Shown here: positions 20,913 through 30,526 of the stretch, piece by piece
Layout: every line of letters begins with the position of its first letter
Position numbering within the stretch: position 1 is the stretch's first letter
Origin: Fereydounia khargensis
Taxonomy: Eukaryota; Basidiomycota; Ustilaginomycetes; Urocystidales; Fereydouniaceae
Direction: 5' to 3'
Length of the DNA stretch: 64,000 bases
Assembly: GCA_026413255.1 (NCBI GenBank)
Contig: JAOCZO010000023.1
Location: 103,913 to 167,912 of the forward strand
The notes under the pieces: generated by a model
What the model was told of the DNA's origin: nothing
Seen by the model: the letters and a program-made list of their open reading frames with translations, nothing else
Database searches by the model: none
Program-made: the position numbers and the translations under genes

Positions 20913-20940
20913 TACTGTACAGTACAGTACTGTACAGTAC
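20913..20940. repeat. Nested TACTGTAC/GTACAGTA palindrome cluster
   Basis: Alternating TACTGTAC and AGTACAG units overlap for 28 bases and form several perfect palindromes. It lies between array members 11 and 12 and echoes the hairpin at 6303-6340. Confidence 0.8.
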
Positions 20941-21097
20941 CTACAGATTTCAGAGTAAAGCAAGTCGCGTTTTGGGAAGAAAGAGGGAAAGAGCCAAGTG
21001 ACTTAACATTGGTCAACCCCCCGTTCGGTATAGGAAGGGAGCGCGGACTATCTGCTTAAGCCATCTCAACTTCCTGGTCAAGCGCCGGGTCGGTCTT

Positions 21098-21576
21098 ATG
21101 GTTCATTGTTGCCTTTGTTCGGAGGGCGAGTGCAGGTGGCTATCGAGCGCTCTCGGACGCACGGAGGTAAGGTGGGTCCCGCTCGGACACGGACGGTGGC
21201 GGTTCATTGCTGCGCACTGGATCGCTTCCGCGGAATGGGGAGGGGATATTTGTCGTCCCCTAAACTGGTGGCTTCCTGGGGCTTGAACAGCTCGAAAATG
21301 GAAACAAGGCTTCCATTGGATCATGCGATAGCGCAGAAGGTGAACGGTAGCCTCGTGCGAATATGGTCGGACGTTGCTAGGACACAGTCGAGATCCCCTC
21401 GCAGACAAGGGAGGCTTAGCCGTGTCCGTGCTCGGAAGGCAGCAAAAGTAGTGTGCTTGGCATCAACCCTTCATCTTTCCACGCGTCTGGAAATCCCGTC
21501 CAGCGAGACCGCACAGGTCTGCGATTGGAAGGTGGAAATGAAGGCTCACAAGGGAATCAAAGGAGGTGAGAAATGA
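21098..21576 (+). CDS. Possible divergent array gene (uncertain exons)
   Basis: A possible further copy on the plus strand. A candidate exon 1 (21098-21166, MVHCCLCSEGECRWLSSALG then RTE) ends in phase 0 at GTAAGG. A candidate exon 3 (21517-21576) follows CACAG and encodes VCDWKVEMKAHKGIKGGEK and a stop. Between them, after a GCGCAG acceptor at 21337, the frame KVNGSLVRIWSDVARTQ looks like exon 2, but no GT donor sits at its end. The core is one residue short (G-x-x-x-W). This may be a decayed copy or a coincidence. Confidence 0.3.
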
Positions 21577-21755
21577 AAATGATGTGGAACATTCAGAGCA
21601 TTTGTTGCGCTAAGAGGAAAGACGTAGTTTGTGAAGGAAAGAGTCGGAGCCGCGCCTAGATCTTGAAGAGTCTCGCACGAAGAGGTGAAAGTGACACGCG
21701 AGGGAGCGCATGCTGGCGAGGTGGACGTGACCTCCTCCGTTGACATAAAGCCCGG

Positions 21756-22073
21756 TCAGCGTTCGGCAATAACATCGACTGGAGCGATGACATACTGGCA
21801 CGACATATGAGGTCAGTGTTTCCTACGTCATAACAAGTCAACCGATTCACCTCACATCATTCTGCGTATAGTAGCAATAGATTCGCACTCCTACACCAGT
21901 CTGATACTGTGCTCACCGTATTAAATGTCAGCTTAAGTTACTCTACAGTCGTAAGTGGCATGCACGGCTAGGCTGAGACCTATACTTACGCCGAACACCT
22001 CACCTGTCCTGATCAGGCGCCCGTCATCGAAGAAGTTCACGACGGCACCGACTCGAAACTTGCCAATAGCCAT
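21756..22073 (-). CDS. Small three-exon SH3-like array protein, member 12
   Basis: Exons are 22073-21990, 21906-21856 and 21794-21756, phase 0, 57 residues. Exon 1 encodes MAIGKFRVGAVVNFFDDGRL then IRTGEVFG; the core is F-x-x-G-x-x-V-x-F with Phe for Trp, before GTAAGT. Exon 2 (YQTGVGVRIYCYYTQND) lies between CACAG and GTGAGG. Exon 3 (YVIAPVDVIAER) follows GCCAG. Introns are 83 and 61 bases. Frames extend upstream to 22163 but the ATG at 22073 matches the family. Function unknown. Confidence 0.72.
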
Positions 22074-22524
22074 TGCTGATATCTCTACGGTGGCGGAAGA
22101 ATGGCCAAGGGACAAGTCAATCTCAGGAGAAGGGACGACGAGGGAGCTTTCGAGGACACGCACTCTGCAACACCTTTATAGGTATAGGGGAACAACATTT
22201 GACTTTGAGAACAGGGACTCTTGGCTAAAACGTGGAGAGCATTGGGACGCTGGAACACTACTTCGAGCTACAGTACTTGGGAAAGATAGGGCCTGCCCTG
22301 CAGAAAATCACAGCACGCAACAAAATGGCGGACTTGCTCGGCAAGCCGACCATATCGAGCTACGGGACTCGGTAAGCACCAACAGTGAGGGTACTTTGGC
22401 TTGATAGACGGGAAAGAAACCAGCAAGCCGTACGTTCACAGGGTGCTGGTAATGCCTTGAAAGACCGACTGGCTTTGCCTTGACGATGAAGCCAGTTTCG
22501 GATCACCCGAAAATGTGATCAATC
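22074..22524. other. Intergenic region between members 12 and 13
   Basis: A 451-base stretch. CTACAGTACTTGG lies near 22270, and a short ADHIELRDS piece ending at GTAAGC near 22373 resembles an exon 2 without partners. No gene is called. Confidence 0.45.
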
Positions 22525-22899
22525 CTACATGGAGAAAGTATCGGGAGAGGGACGTAGCTGGTCGATGTCGACCGTGAACTGGAAATTGAAAGTCAAAATG
22601 GTGAGGAGCGTGGGAAGCCAATGCGTTAGGTATCAAGTACCGCAGCTATTCTCTGCTTTCGCTTTCAAACTACTGAGACGAAGACGAGTGACACTCACGA
22701 TTTGCTTGAGATCAATGTCCCAGACCGAAACCTCTCCGTTCTGGACTTCCTGCTCGAGCAGCGTCATGCATCGTCAGACATATTTCAGGCTCGAAGAAGC
22801 CAACTCTGACTGACTCACTCCGTAGACAACGCCCCTGCGCTCAGCGCCCCAGTCATCCTCCCAGATAACGCTGTCCTTGTCGGTGAAAGTGTACGCCAT
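22525..22899 (-). CDS. Small three-exon SH3-like array protein, member 13
   Basis: Exons are 22899-22819, 22749-22699 and 22578-22525, phase 0, 61 residues. Exon 1 encodes MAYTFTDKDSVIWEDDWGAE then RRGVVYG; the core is K-D-S-V-I-W, lacking the usual glycine before the acidic residue, and ends G-V-V-x-G before GTGAGT. Exon 2 (EVQNGEVSVWDIDLKQI) lies between AGCAG and GTGAGT. Exon 3 (FTVDIDQLRPSPDTFSM) follows TTCCAG. Introns are 69 and 120 bases. It is the last copy before the conserved genes begin with GLE1. Confidence 0.75.
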
Positions 22900-23467
22900 T
22901 TCGAACGGAGATTGGTGTGGGTTTTCTTCTTTGGGAGACTAGTACTTTGACGTTCTTGAACTCGACCTCGAGAAAAGCAATTGGGGGGATTCCTTTTATC
23001 GTGTGAGATTGAACGTGCCCGGCGTTGACTAGTGCCTGGCATCCGAGTGACAAATCAAGTGCTCCTTGCAAGGAATGCTGTAGATTGTCCACCAGTACCA
23101 CTAACGCATGGCGTTGATAGCGTCACAAAGCGAGCGCCAAACGTCAGCCCCGAGATCGTTGACTGATAGCGAAGCCCTCAAAGGCTTGTCGGGACGTGCC
23201 GCTGCCCTAAGGCTATCTGCGACCTGACCACCGTAACGGAATCACCTAATATTCAGCCCCTTTCCATCACGGAGGGATCTTGCCGGTGACGCATCACGCA
23301 CGCTATGGTCACACGCTGCGCCGCCGCCATCACGCGGCACCTTTACGGGGCACATGGTGGCCTAGACCCTGTTCGGCAAAGGATCGATTGATTAAGCTTT
23401 ATGAAGTGACCTCCGAGGGTCATGTGTGATTGCGATGATGTTGCAAGCTTCTTACAGTGCATGGACG
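22900..23467. other. Right border of the array region
   Basis: 568 bases between the last array gene and GLE1. A minus-strand frame at 23101-22900 contains GHVQSHTIKGIPPIAFLEV, which loosely resembles an exon 1, but there is no room for exons 2 and 3 before member 13. Otherwise no feature is seen. Confidence 0.45.
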
Positions 23468-25989
23468 TCAAGGTTCTTCCATCTCAGATCCCTTTGTTGC
23501 CTCTTGCACTTTACCCGACTTTTCCCACCCCTCGAGCAGAAGCTCGAGTCTTACTATCGCCGCTTTCACGTAGCCTTCTTGCTCGCCTTTCTTGACGAAT
23601 CCAGCCCTCTTGCCACGGAGACCCTCCTCGAGCATCAGGCGACAAACCTTGGCCATCTGCTTCCCGTAAATGGCCAGAGCCCGGTTGCCACCCACTTCGA
23701 GGTAAGTGGACCACAGCGAAGGCAAAAGCGGGTGATCAAGAATCGGAGCATCAGCTGACAAGGTCCGCACGGCCCAGGTCCACAGCGTTCTGGAGCGGAG
23801 AAATTCAGGGACCTGGCTGACGTCCATGGATGCGGCGCCGGGCGGGGCGGTAGGCCGGGTCTGAAGAATCGCAACAAAGAAGGCAAAAATACCCGACATC
23901 CTGTTGGTATAGTTCTCACTGGACTCATCTGGTGCTTTGTAGCCCAGAGTCTTGCGATAAGCCTCGTCATCCTGGCCCTGATACGGAAAAGACATTAGTT
24001 TCAGACATGGGTCCAGCGCTACCTCATGTGATGAAGGTTACTCACAGCCTTTTTGCCTGGCCAATAGGCCAGAACCCAACAGCACTTTTTCACAAGTCGA
24101 GCCATCAGTACGTCGCCAAGCTCCGCGTGGCCTTGAAGCAGGAGCCAGACAACAACGCGCGCCAGAGGATAGGCAGTGTCTTGCTTGGCAGCGACCTCTT
24201 GCTCTGCTTGTCGGATGAGGCACTTGGAAAGGTGGTTGAGGATCCAGGTATAGATCTCGCCTGTGGGAGAGGCAGCTTTTGCTGCGCTCAGCACGGATCC
24301 GATGGCGCTCGTCTACACGATTTGACCAGAAAGTTCATGTCGTCAATAATGGGACAAATCGTTCAAGACTCGAAGTATAGCATCAAAGAATACTCACAAT
24401 GCGGACGATCTCTTGTTTGGAGTTCGTCAACTGACCAACCTTGGGCGTGATCTGTCTCTTGGCTGCAAAGCATTGCTTGCGAAGGTCGGGATTCTGCGAG
24501 ATCATCGGCAGAACATTCTGTTTGATGTGAGTGATCTTGGCCGTCCAGCCATCGAACTCCTTCTGAGCAGCCAGTTTGATGTCTTGACCACCGCCACCCA
24601 TCGCCTTCTCTTTCTCCTCTCGTTGTCTTGCCTCCTCTTCGTCCTTCTTCCTCTCCTCCTCGGCCTTCTTCTTCCTTGCTTCCTCCTCTTCCTTTGCCTT
24701 CTTCTCGGACTCAATCCTCCGGCGCTCGTTCTCCCGCTCCTCTTCAGCCTTTTTCTCTGCCTCCTCCTGTGCTCGTCTCGCGGCTGCCAATTGTTCTGCC
24801 TCGGCGGCAGCTGCCTTCTTGGCTTCTTCTTCCGCTGCTAGGATGCTAGCGTCGATGCTTTGCCAAAGAGCGCGATTGCGTGCCTCAAACGCTTCGCGTT
24901 CCTTCTTCTGCTGCTCGTCATGTTTCACGTTGAGACTAGTGAGCAAAGTCCGTACTTCGTCGAGCTCCGCATCCAAGCCTCCTTGAGAATCTGATGGAGA
25001 CGATACCGGAAACCCCTTTCCGACCTGTTTGCGCCCCGCCAACGGACTTGCTAGGTGGCCACCCTGCCCTCCTTCCGCACCCGCCGAGAAGGAGCGAAGG
25101 CCAATCTCGTACGTAGATCTCGCACGGTCCTACCTCGTAAGTCAGCTATCAGTCCAACGAACCGGGGGTTCATGAGCTGCAAACTCACCCAAGCTGTCTC
25201 TCTGGCTGCCATGTCCCATGACTCCCACTCATCAGCCAGACTGGCAAGTCGGATCTTGCGTGCCAGATCGCGCCGCTTCCTTCGGATTGCATCTTTTTGT
25301 CTGGAATTGGTTCGCAGAGCACCGGTGCCTATTCTTCCTGGCTGAACAGGCCACTCCTCTTCTTCGCTGTCGGTAAATGCATCCTCTGGAGAAGAGGTTA
25401 TGGGTGAAGGGCTGCTCTCGTCGCTGCTGCTGAATTCTGTTGAGCCATCTTGGTCGTCTGAATCATCGCTGGAGAGATCTCCATCGCGATAAAATCTGCT
25501 AGACTTTGGCGTGTTATCTGCTGCTACGTTATCGAGATGGCTTCTCATCCAGGACGGGGACGAACTTGGTCTTGATGAGGGGCCAGGTCGTGTTGAGCGC
25601 GAGGGAGATGATTGAGAAGCATTTTGACCAACCATTTGGAACAAAGGCGTTGTTGCGCGTACCCTCGTCTGACCTAATGATCGTGGTGTGACTGCTGAAG
25701 TCGGGCTCGGCATCCACCAAGGAGACTGGTCTTGATCCGCATCATCAGGTGCGGAGAATTTGGTGGCGCGTGGAGTACGGCTGGAGTCCTTGGACGCGGA
25801 TGGGTGGTTGTTGTTCCGCAGAATTCCCTTGCGTGGGGTGGCTGAGGATGGGGTGGCCCTGCGACTGGTCGAAGCTTCGCCCAATGTTGTTGGTTGGATG
25901 ACGCCAGGAGACCCTCGTTTTGCGACGATGCTGTTGTCAGGACGCTCGTCGGCCGAGACCTCAGAGGCGGATTCCACTGCGAAGCGCAT
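23468..25989 (-). CDS. GLE1: mRNA export factor Gle1
   Basis: Gle1 activates the DEAD-box ATPase Dbp5 with IP6 on the cytoplasmic face of the nuclear pore. Four exons join in frame: 25989-25189, 25129-24398, 24312-24046 and 23977-23468, giving 769 residues. The amino-terminal 250 residues are Ser/acidic and disordered. Residues about 330-430 are a highly charged coiled coil (runs such as KKAEEERKKDEEEARQREEK), typical of Gle1. The carboxy-terminal Gle1 domain is recognised from SAIGSVLSAAKAA, the cysteine-rich VKKCCWVLAYWPGKK and GQDDEAYRKTLGYK followed by ENYTNRMSGIFAFFVAILQ. The introns are 59, 85 and 68 bases with clean borders. Its partner gene NUP42 is 2.2 kb away. Confidence 0.92.
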
Positions 25990-26344
25990 TATGAGCGTCT
26001 AGCCGCACCTGTCAGAGGCGATGGTGTTAGGGGAGTATGCGACAGGGTGTGGAAACCAGAGGCCTTGGCGGGCTTGTTGGTCTTCTTGTTGGTTTCCCGT
26101 CCTCCGTTCGTCAAGTTGAATCACCGATGCGTCTGTCGGTCTGTCCGTCGAGCGCGTTGGAGACAATTGTTTGGTGCTGTCGGCTCCGACGCAGCTGGAC
26201 GCTACAAATTTAAGCTTCCCCCGCCGCCCTCCACCCAGCCAGGGTCTGCCGTTCTTCCTCTCAGTCTTCCCACACCACCATTAAGATCCCCATGCTGCTC
26301 ACCTCTTTCCGACTCTAAGCTTCCCTAGAGGATCTTCCACTCGT
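25990..26344. promoter_or_regulatory. Divergent promoter region GLE1/OGG1
   Basis: 355 bases between the two start codons. It must drive both genes. Pyrimidine tracts (for example TTCTTCCTCTCAGTCTTCCC near 26252) precede OGG1. No defined motif is recognised. Confidence 0.5.
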
Positions 26345-28157
26345 ATGCATTTGCAGAGCTGGTCTCGCTGCATACTCGGTCTGCGCCCTCGCATCAGCAA
26401 TAAACCATTTCCAGGCCAGTCCACACTCACCAGAGCATTCACCTTATCCCACACGTCCTTCACCGCCACAATGACAAAAGACCACTTCGACGAATCAGAT
26501 TTGGACATATTCAGTCCTAGAGCTCCGTCTGGGTATCGATCCATGAAAGCGTCATCCTCTCAGATCCTCCTCCCACTGACCGTATCCAACAAGTGCGGCC
26601 AAGCATTTCGGTGGCGTGGGATCAAAGTGTGGGAGCCAAAGCAGCGATTCAAGTCGAGATACACTTCTATAGATGACAAGCGTAGCCTCGCAGCAACATT
26701 TATCAAGAGCGAGACCGTCTTGGAAGAGGAAAGTATTTGGGAGGAGCAGACCGAGTGGTCAGTCTGCCTCTCCGACCGCGTTGTCTTCCTTCGGCAGGAT
26801 GAGGAGCGCGGATTCTTATACTATCGAACCCTAGTACCAGCATCTGGATCATCACTTAGTATCGACGCTATTGAGCTTCAAACAGCACAATGGCTAAGAG
26901 ACTACCTCAATCTCGACGTCCCCCTCGAGATGCTTTACCAAGAGTGGACAGAGAGGGACAAGGTCTTTGCTCGGTTCGCCGACCGCTTCTCTGGTCTTCG
27001 CATGCTCAGACAGGATCCGTGGGAATGCCTATGCGCGTGAGTGTTCATGTATCACGAGTTGATGAGAAATGGGACTGACATTAGTACGACCCGCAACTGC
27101 AACACCTCAGCTTCATCTGCAGCTCTAACAACAATATCGCTCGGATTGGCCAGATGGTGCAGAATCTGTGCACCCACTTCTCTCCTCCTCTTCTTTCGCA
27201 CACATATCCACCCTGTCCGCTGCCAGGTGACGCGTCTGACGAGCTGAAGCCCACTTCAGTCACCATCAACTATCATCCCTTCCCGTCGCCAGAGACTCTG
27301 GCAAGAGACGGAGTGGAGGAGAAGCTTCGAGATCTCGGCTTTGGATATCGGGCCAAATACATTGCCACGACCGCCAAGATGCTATGCGAAAAGCACCGCA
27401 AAGCAGATCCTGGAGGCGTTGAGACTCGGTGGGATTACGGCCTGAAGAACGAACACGAGGAGTCAGACTCGCTGCCACTGACGCCCATATCGACCAGCTC
27501 GGACCATACTTCGCCACGGAAACGGAGGCGGGCAGCTGTAAAGGAAGAGTCAGGAGCACCTTCGACGCCACTTGAGGAAGAGTCACCTCACTCGGTCCGA
27601 TCATATCTGCAGTCCTTACGCAAGATGAGCTATCAGGATGCGAGACAACAGCTGCTTCAATTTCCAGGAATCGGGCCCAAGGTTGCCGAGTAAGTGAATC
27701 TGGTCAATCCTCTTTGATTAAGAATGTTTGTGTTAAATTCGTCAGCAGCTGTATCCTCCTGATGTCGCTCGACCAGCCCTCAAGCATCCCCGTGGATCGG
27801 CACGTGTTCCAGTTCGCCGAGCGATGGTACTCGATCCGGACGAAGAAGTACGAGGACATTGCGCAGCGATTTCGTGATCTGTGGGGCGAGTACGCAGGAT
27901 GGGCCCACTCGGTGCTGTTCACAGCCGATCTCCGCTCGTTCGCCATGTACAAGGCTGGCGCCAAGAAGGAGGAAGACGTCAAGGATGAACTATTCTCTGG
28001 CGAGCCGATGTTGGAAACACCGCAGGCCAGCCCGACCAAGAAGGTCAAGACCGCTGCGAGCATCGATGGCTCTCCAAGCAAGGCAGACGACGACGACATG
28101 GCTGATGCCTCTTCGCTGGCAGATCGAATCAAGGCTCGGCGGCAGCGACAGCAATAA
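26345..28157 (+). CDS. OGG1: 8-oxoguanine DNA glycosylase/AP lyase Ogg1
   Basis: Ogg1 removes 8-oxoguanine opposite C in base excision repair. Exons 26345-27036, 27111-27689 and 27749-28157 give 559 residues. The ligand-side motif NKCGQAFRW, the HNH-like ECLCAFICSSNNNIARI and the helix-hairpin-helix LQFPGIGPKVADCILLMSLD are present. The catalytic lysine is K421 (GPKVAD) and the catalytic aspartate D440 (IPVDRHV). Both splice joins are needed to restore these motifs. The protein is longer than the human enzyme (345), owing to an insertion rich in Ser/Glu before the HhH and a carboxy-terminal extension with Lys/Asp-rich sequence. Two ATGs are possible: 26345 gives a basic amino end that could target mitochondria (MHLQSWSRCILGLRPR), 26471 would give a nuclear form. 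Confidence 0.93.
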
Positions 28158-28217
28158 AGCAATGCAAGTAGTCATTGATGTTCAGTACAATTACATATGA
28201 GTGTGCCAGCGGGTTGA
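28158..28217. terminator. Short convergent 3' region OGG1/NUP42
   Basis: Only 60 bases separate the stop codons of two converging genes, so their 3' UTRs must overlap. Confidence 0.5.
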
Positions 28218-30240
28218 TTAGCGCACATCGATAGGCGGTTCGACGATGGGAATCATGCCCCAATCGAAGCGATCCTTCTTGAAGCTCTCGAGTACAGCCT
28301 CTGTGAGATCTGACGACTTGGGAGCGAGGTCCTTGAACGCATCGTCGCTCCCACCACCAGCAGAGGTGGCTATAGCGCCAAAAGCCGATTGGCCAAAGCC
28401 GCTTGGGGTCGAGCCGAAAGCACTTGTCGCTGTCCCAAATGCGCTGGCTGTCGACTGAGGCGCTCCGAAAGCGCTCGTAGTGCCGAAAGCGCTCGTTGGT
28501 TGAGAAGGCGCTCCGAACGCGTTGGCTGGAGCTGGGTTAGCCCCGAAGGCAGAAGCCGGGGCCTGTGCTGGTGCTGATGCTTGGGCTGGCGCAGGTGGGG
28601 CACCAAAGGCACTGCCGGCTGCGGCTGTGCCGCCGAACGCAGAGGTTTGGGCAGCAGGAGCGCCAAAGGCTGAAGGTTGGCCAAATGCGGATGCTGGTGC
28701 GGTCGTGCCAAACGCACTTGGCTTGGCCGCTGTAGAGGCACCGAAAGCTGAAGACTGACCAAAGGCGCTGGGTTGTCCAAAGGCGCTGGGCTGGCCAAAG
28801 GCACTCGGTATAGCTGTTGAGCCAAATGCTGTGGCGGGCTGAGATGCAGTGCCGAACGCAGATGGAGCAGCACCACCACCAAACGCAGAAGGGGTGCCGG
28901 TGCTCGCGCTGCCAAATGCAGTGGCGCCGGGTGCTTGTGTGGGAGCTGAGGCTTGTTGCTTGGCAGCCCGGCTGCGGTTATACTCGTTGCGGTTCCGTTG
29001 AGCTTGTTGGCATGCTGAGTTTGGGTTGGTGAAGAATGGCCGGAAGGCAGCATCGGCTTGCTGGACGAGATTGGTCTCTTGCTGCGTCTGCGATCAGATG
29101 AGAGGATTGGGTCAGGTGCTTGTCGATGAATCAAAGAGCCTCAATGTTGGTGTGTCACTCACGTATCCGGCTTCTTGACCTTGCGCCCGCGCAGTGTAGG
29201 CAGCGAGACGGAGTTCTTCGGGACTCATGTCTTTGCCTGCAACAAGATTAGGCTCGCCTCTGGCTGGGCCGTAGACGGTGAGCTTCCACAGCGGGCGGCC
29301 ATGGGGTCCCAGGTCCTCAGCAATGCCCTGTGGAGTGAGCGTGACTTGAGGCTCATTTGGGTCAGTAAGCTTTGGTGTATTTGGCCCGAAAGCACTTGCG
29401 GGAGCAGCTGCAGGCGTAGCAGCTGGTTGGTTGCTGGACCCAAACGCACTTGGAGCTGAGGCTCCAAACGCAGACCCAGACGGTGGGTTTGTCGCTGCTC
29501 CCCCAAAAGCAGAGGTGGGGGTAGTCGACGTGCCACCGAAAGCTGACGGAGTGTTACCGAAGGCCGATGTTGAGCCAAATGCTGATGGCGCAGTGCCCCC
29601 AAAAGCCGAGGCTGGCTTGGCACCGCCAAACGCAGAGGGCGCTGCGGTGCTTCCGAAAGCAGAAGCTGCTGGCACGGCCGGATTGCTGCCGAAGGCGGAC
29701 CCAGGTGTGGATGTGCTGCCGAAAGCTGAGGTACCGCCAAAGGCGGATCCCGGTGTGGTGCTGCCAAATGCACTCGTTGTCCCGGGTTGACCGACACTAC
29801 CAAAGGCTGAGCCACCAGTTCGAGGCGCAGTGCCAAAGCTCGAAGGGCTGCCGAACGCTGAGCCACCACTCGTGGCAGCGGACCCAAAGGCAGACGGTGT
29901 GCCGAAGGCAGATGGCTGGCTGGCGGATGAACCGAAGGCAGACGTGCTTCCGAACGCAGAGGGCTGTGAGAAAGAGGGTTGTCCAAACGTTGCTGCTGTG
30001 GGAACGGGGCGGGTTGCAAAGCGGCGCGTTCAGCATGTGATTACAGGAAAGAGGGCTTGAATCAAGGACTCACATTTGTTCCCTTGTGGGTGCTGTAGGA
30101 AGTGCGCAAGCGTGAATTGGTGAATTGACAAGTCAGTCAGGGCTGTTTGGCTAGACGAAGAAGTAAGAGCGACTTACCTCAAACTTGCAGTTGTTGCCAT
30201 ACGCGCATCTTCCCTGTAGGAAGAACTTGCAGACGACCAT
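28218..30240 (-). CDS. NUP42: FG nucleoporin Nup42 (CCCH zinc finger, Gle1-binding)
   Basis: Exons 30240-30178, 30092-30074 (19 bases), 29995-29163 and 29087-28218 join in frame to 594 residues. The amino end has a CCCH finger, C-x7-C-x5-C-x3-H (VCKFFLQGRCAYGNNCKFEH), completed only when exons 1 and 2 are joined. This is followed by tens of SAFG repeats in two blocks that flank a conserved segment (GRPLWKLTVYGPARGEPNL and a glutamine-rich helix around TNLVQQADAAFRPFF). The carboxy end, FDWGMIPIVEPPIDVR, matches the hydrophobic Gle1-binding motif of Nup42/NUPL2. Role: docking of Gle1 at the cytoplasmic pore filaments for mRNA export. A CAGCAG acceptor at exon 3 allows one extra residue. Confidence 0.88.
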
Positions 30241-30526
30241 GGTGCCGGCTGCTCAGAGGCGAAGGCCGCTTTCAGACAGATACCGTCTGAGTTGGAAGGG
30301 GCAAAGTGAGTCCTAGCGGCAGGTCGATGATGATGGTGTGCGTTGGAGGAATCGCTTCCCTGTCACTTCGAATCCGAACACCCCGCGTCGCAGAGGGCGA
30401 GAAGGGCGCGAATGGCAGTAATGCATGGTCCGATCACGTCCACTTTTCCTAGCTTGCAAACAGAACAACACTTGTAGACGTGCCTTTCCCCCTCCACTCA
30501 CTCAACGTTCAAGTGACTTGTGCAGC
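30241..30526. promoter_or_regulatory. Divergent promoter region NUP42/SKI8
   Basis: 286 bases between the start codons of two divergent genes, so a shared promoter is likely. A pyrimidine run (TTTCCCCCTCCACTCACTC) precedes SKI8. Confidence 0.5.

Noticed and set aside
22900-23101. Minus-strand frame with GHVQSHTIKGIPPIAFLEV resembling an exon 1
   Set aside because: The next array gene starts at once, leaving no space for exons 2 and 3, and the tryptophan core is absent.
28218-29995. Dense short repeats (SAFG-coding) that could look like a CRISPR or satellite array
   Set aside because: They are in frame, encode FG-type nucleoporin repeats, and are irregularly spaced; the organism is a eukaryote.
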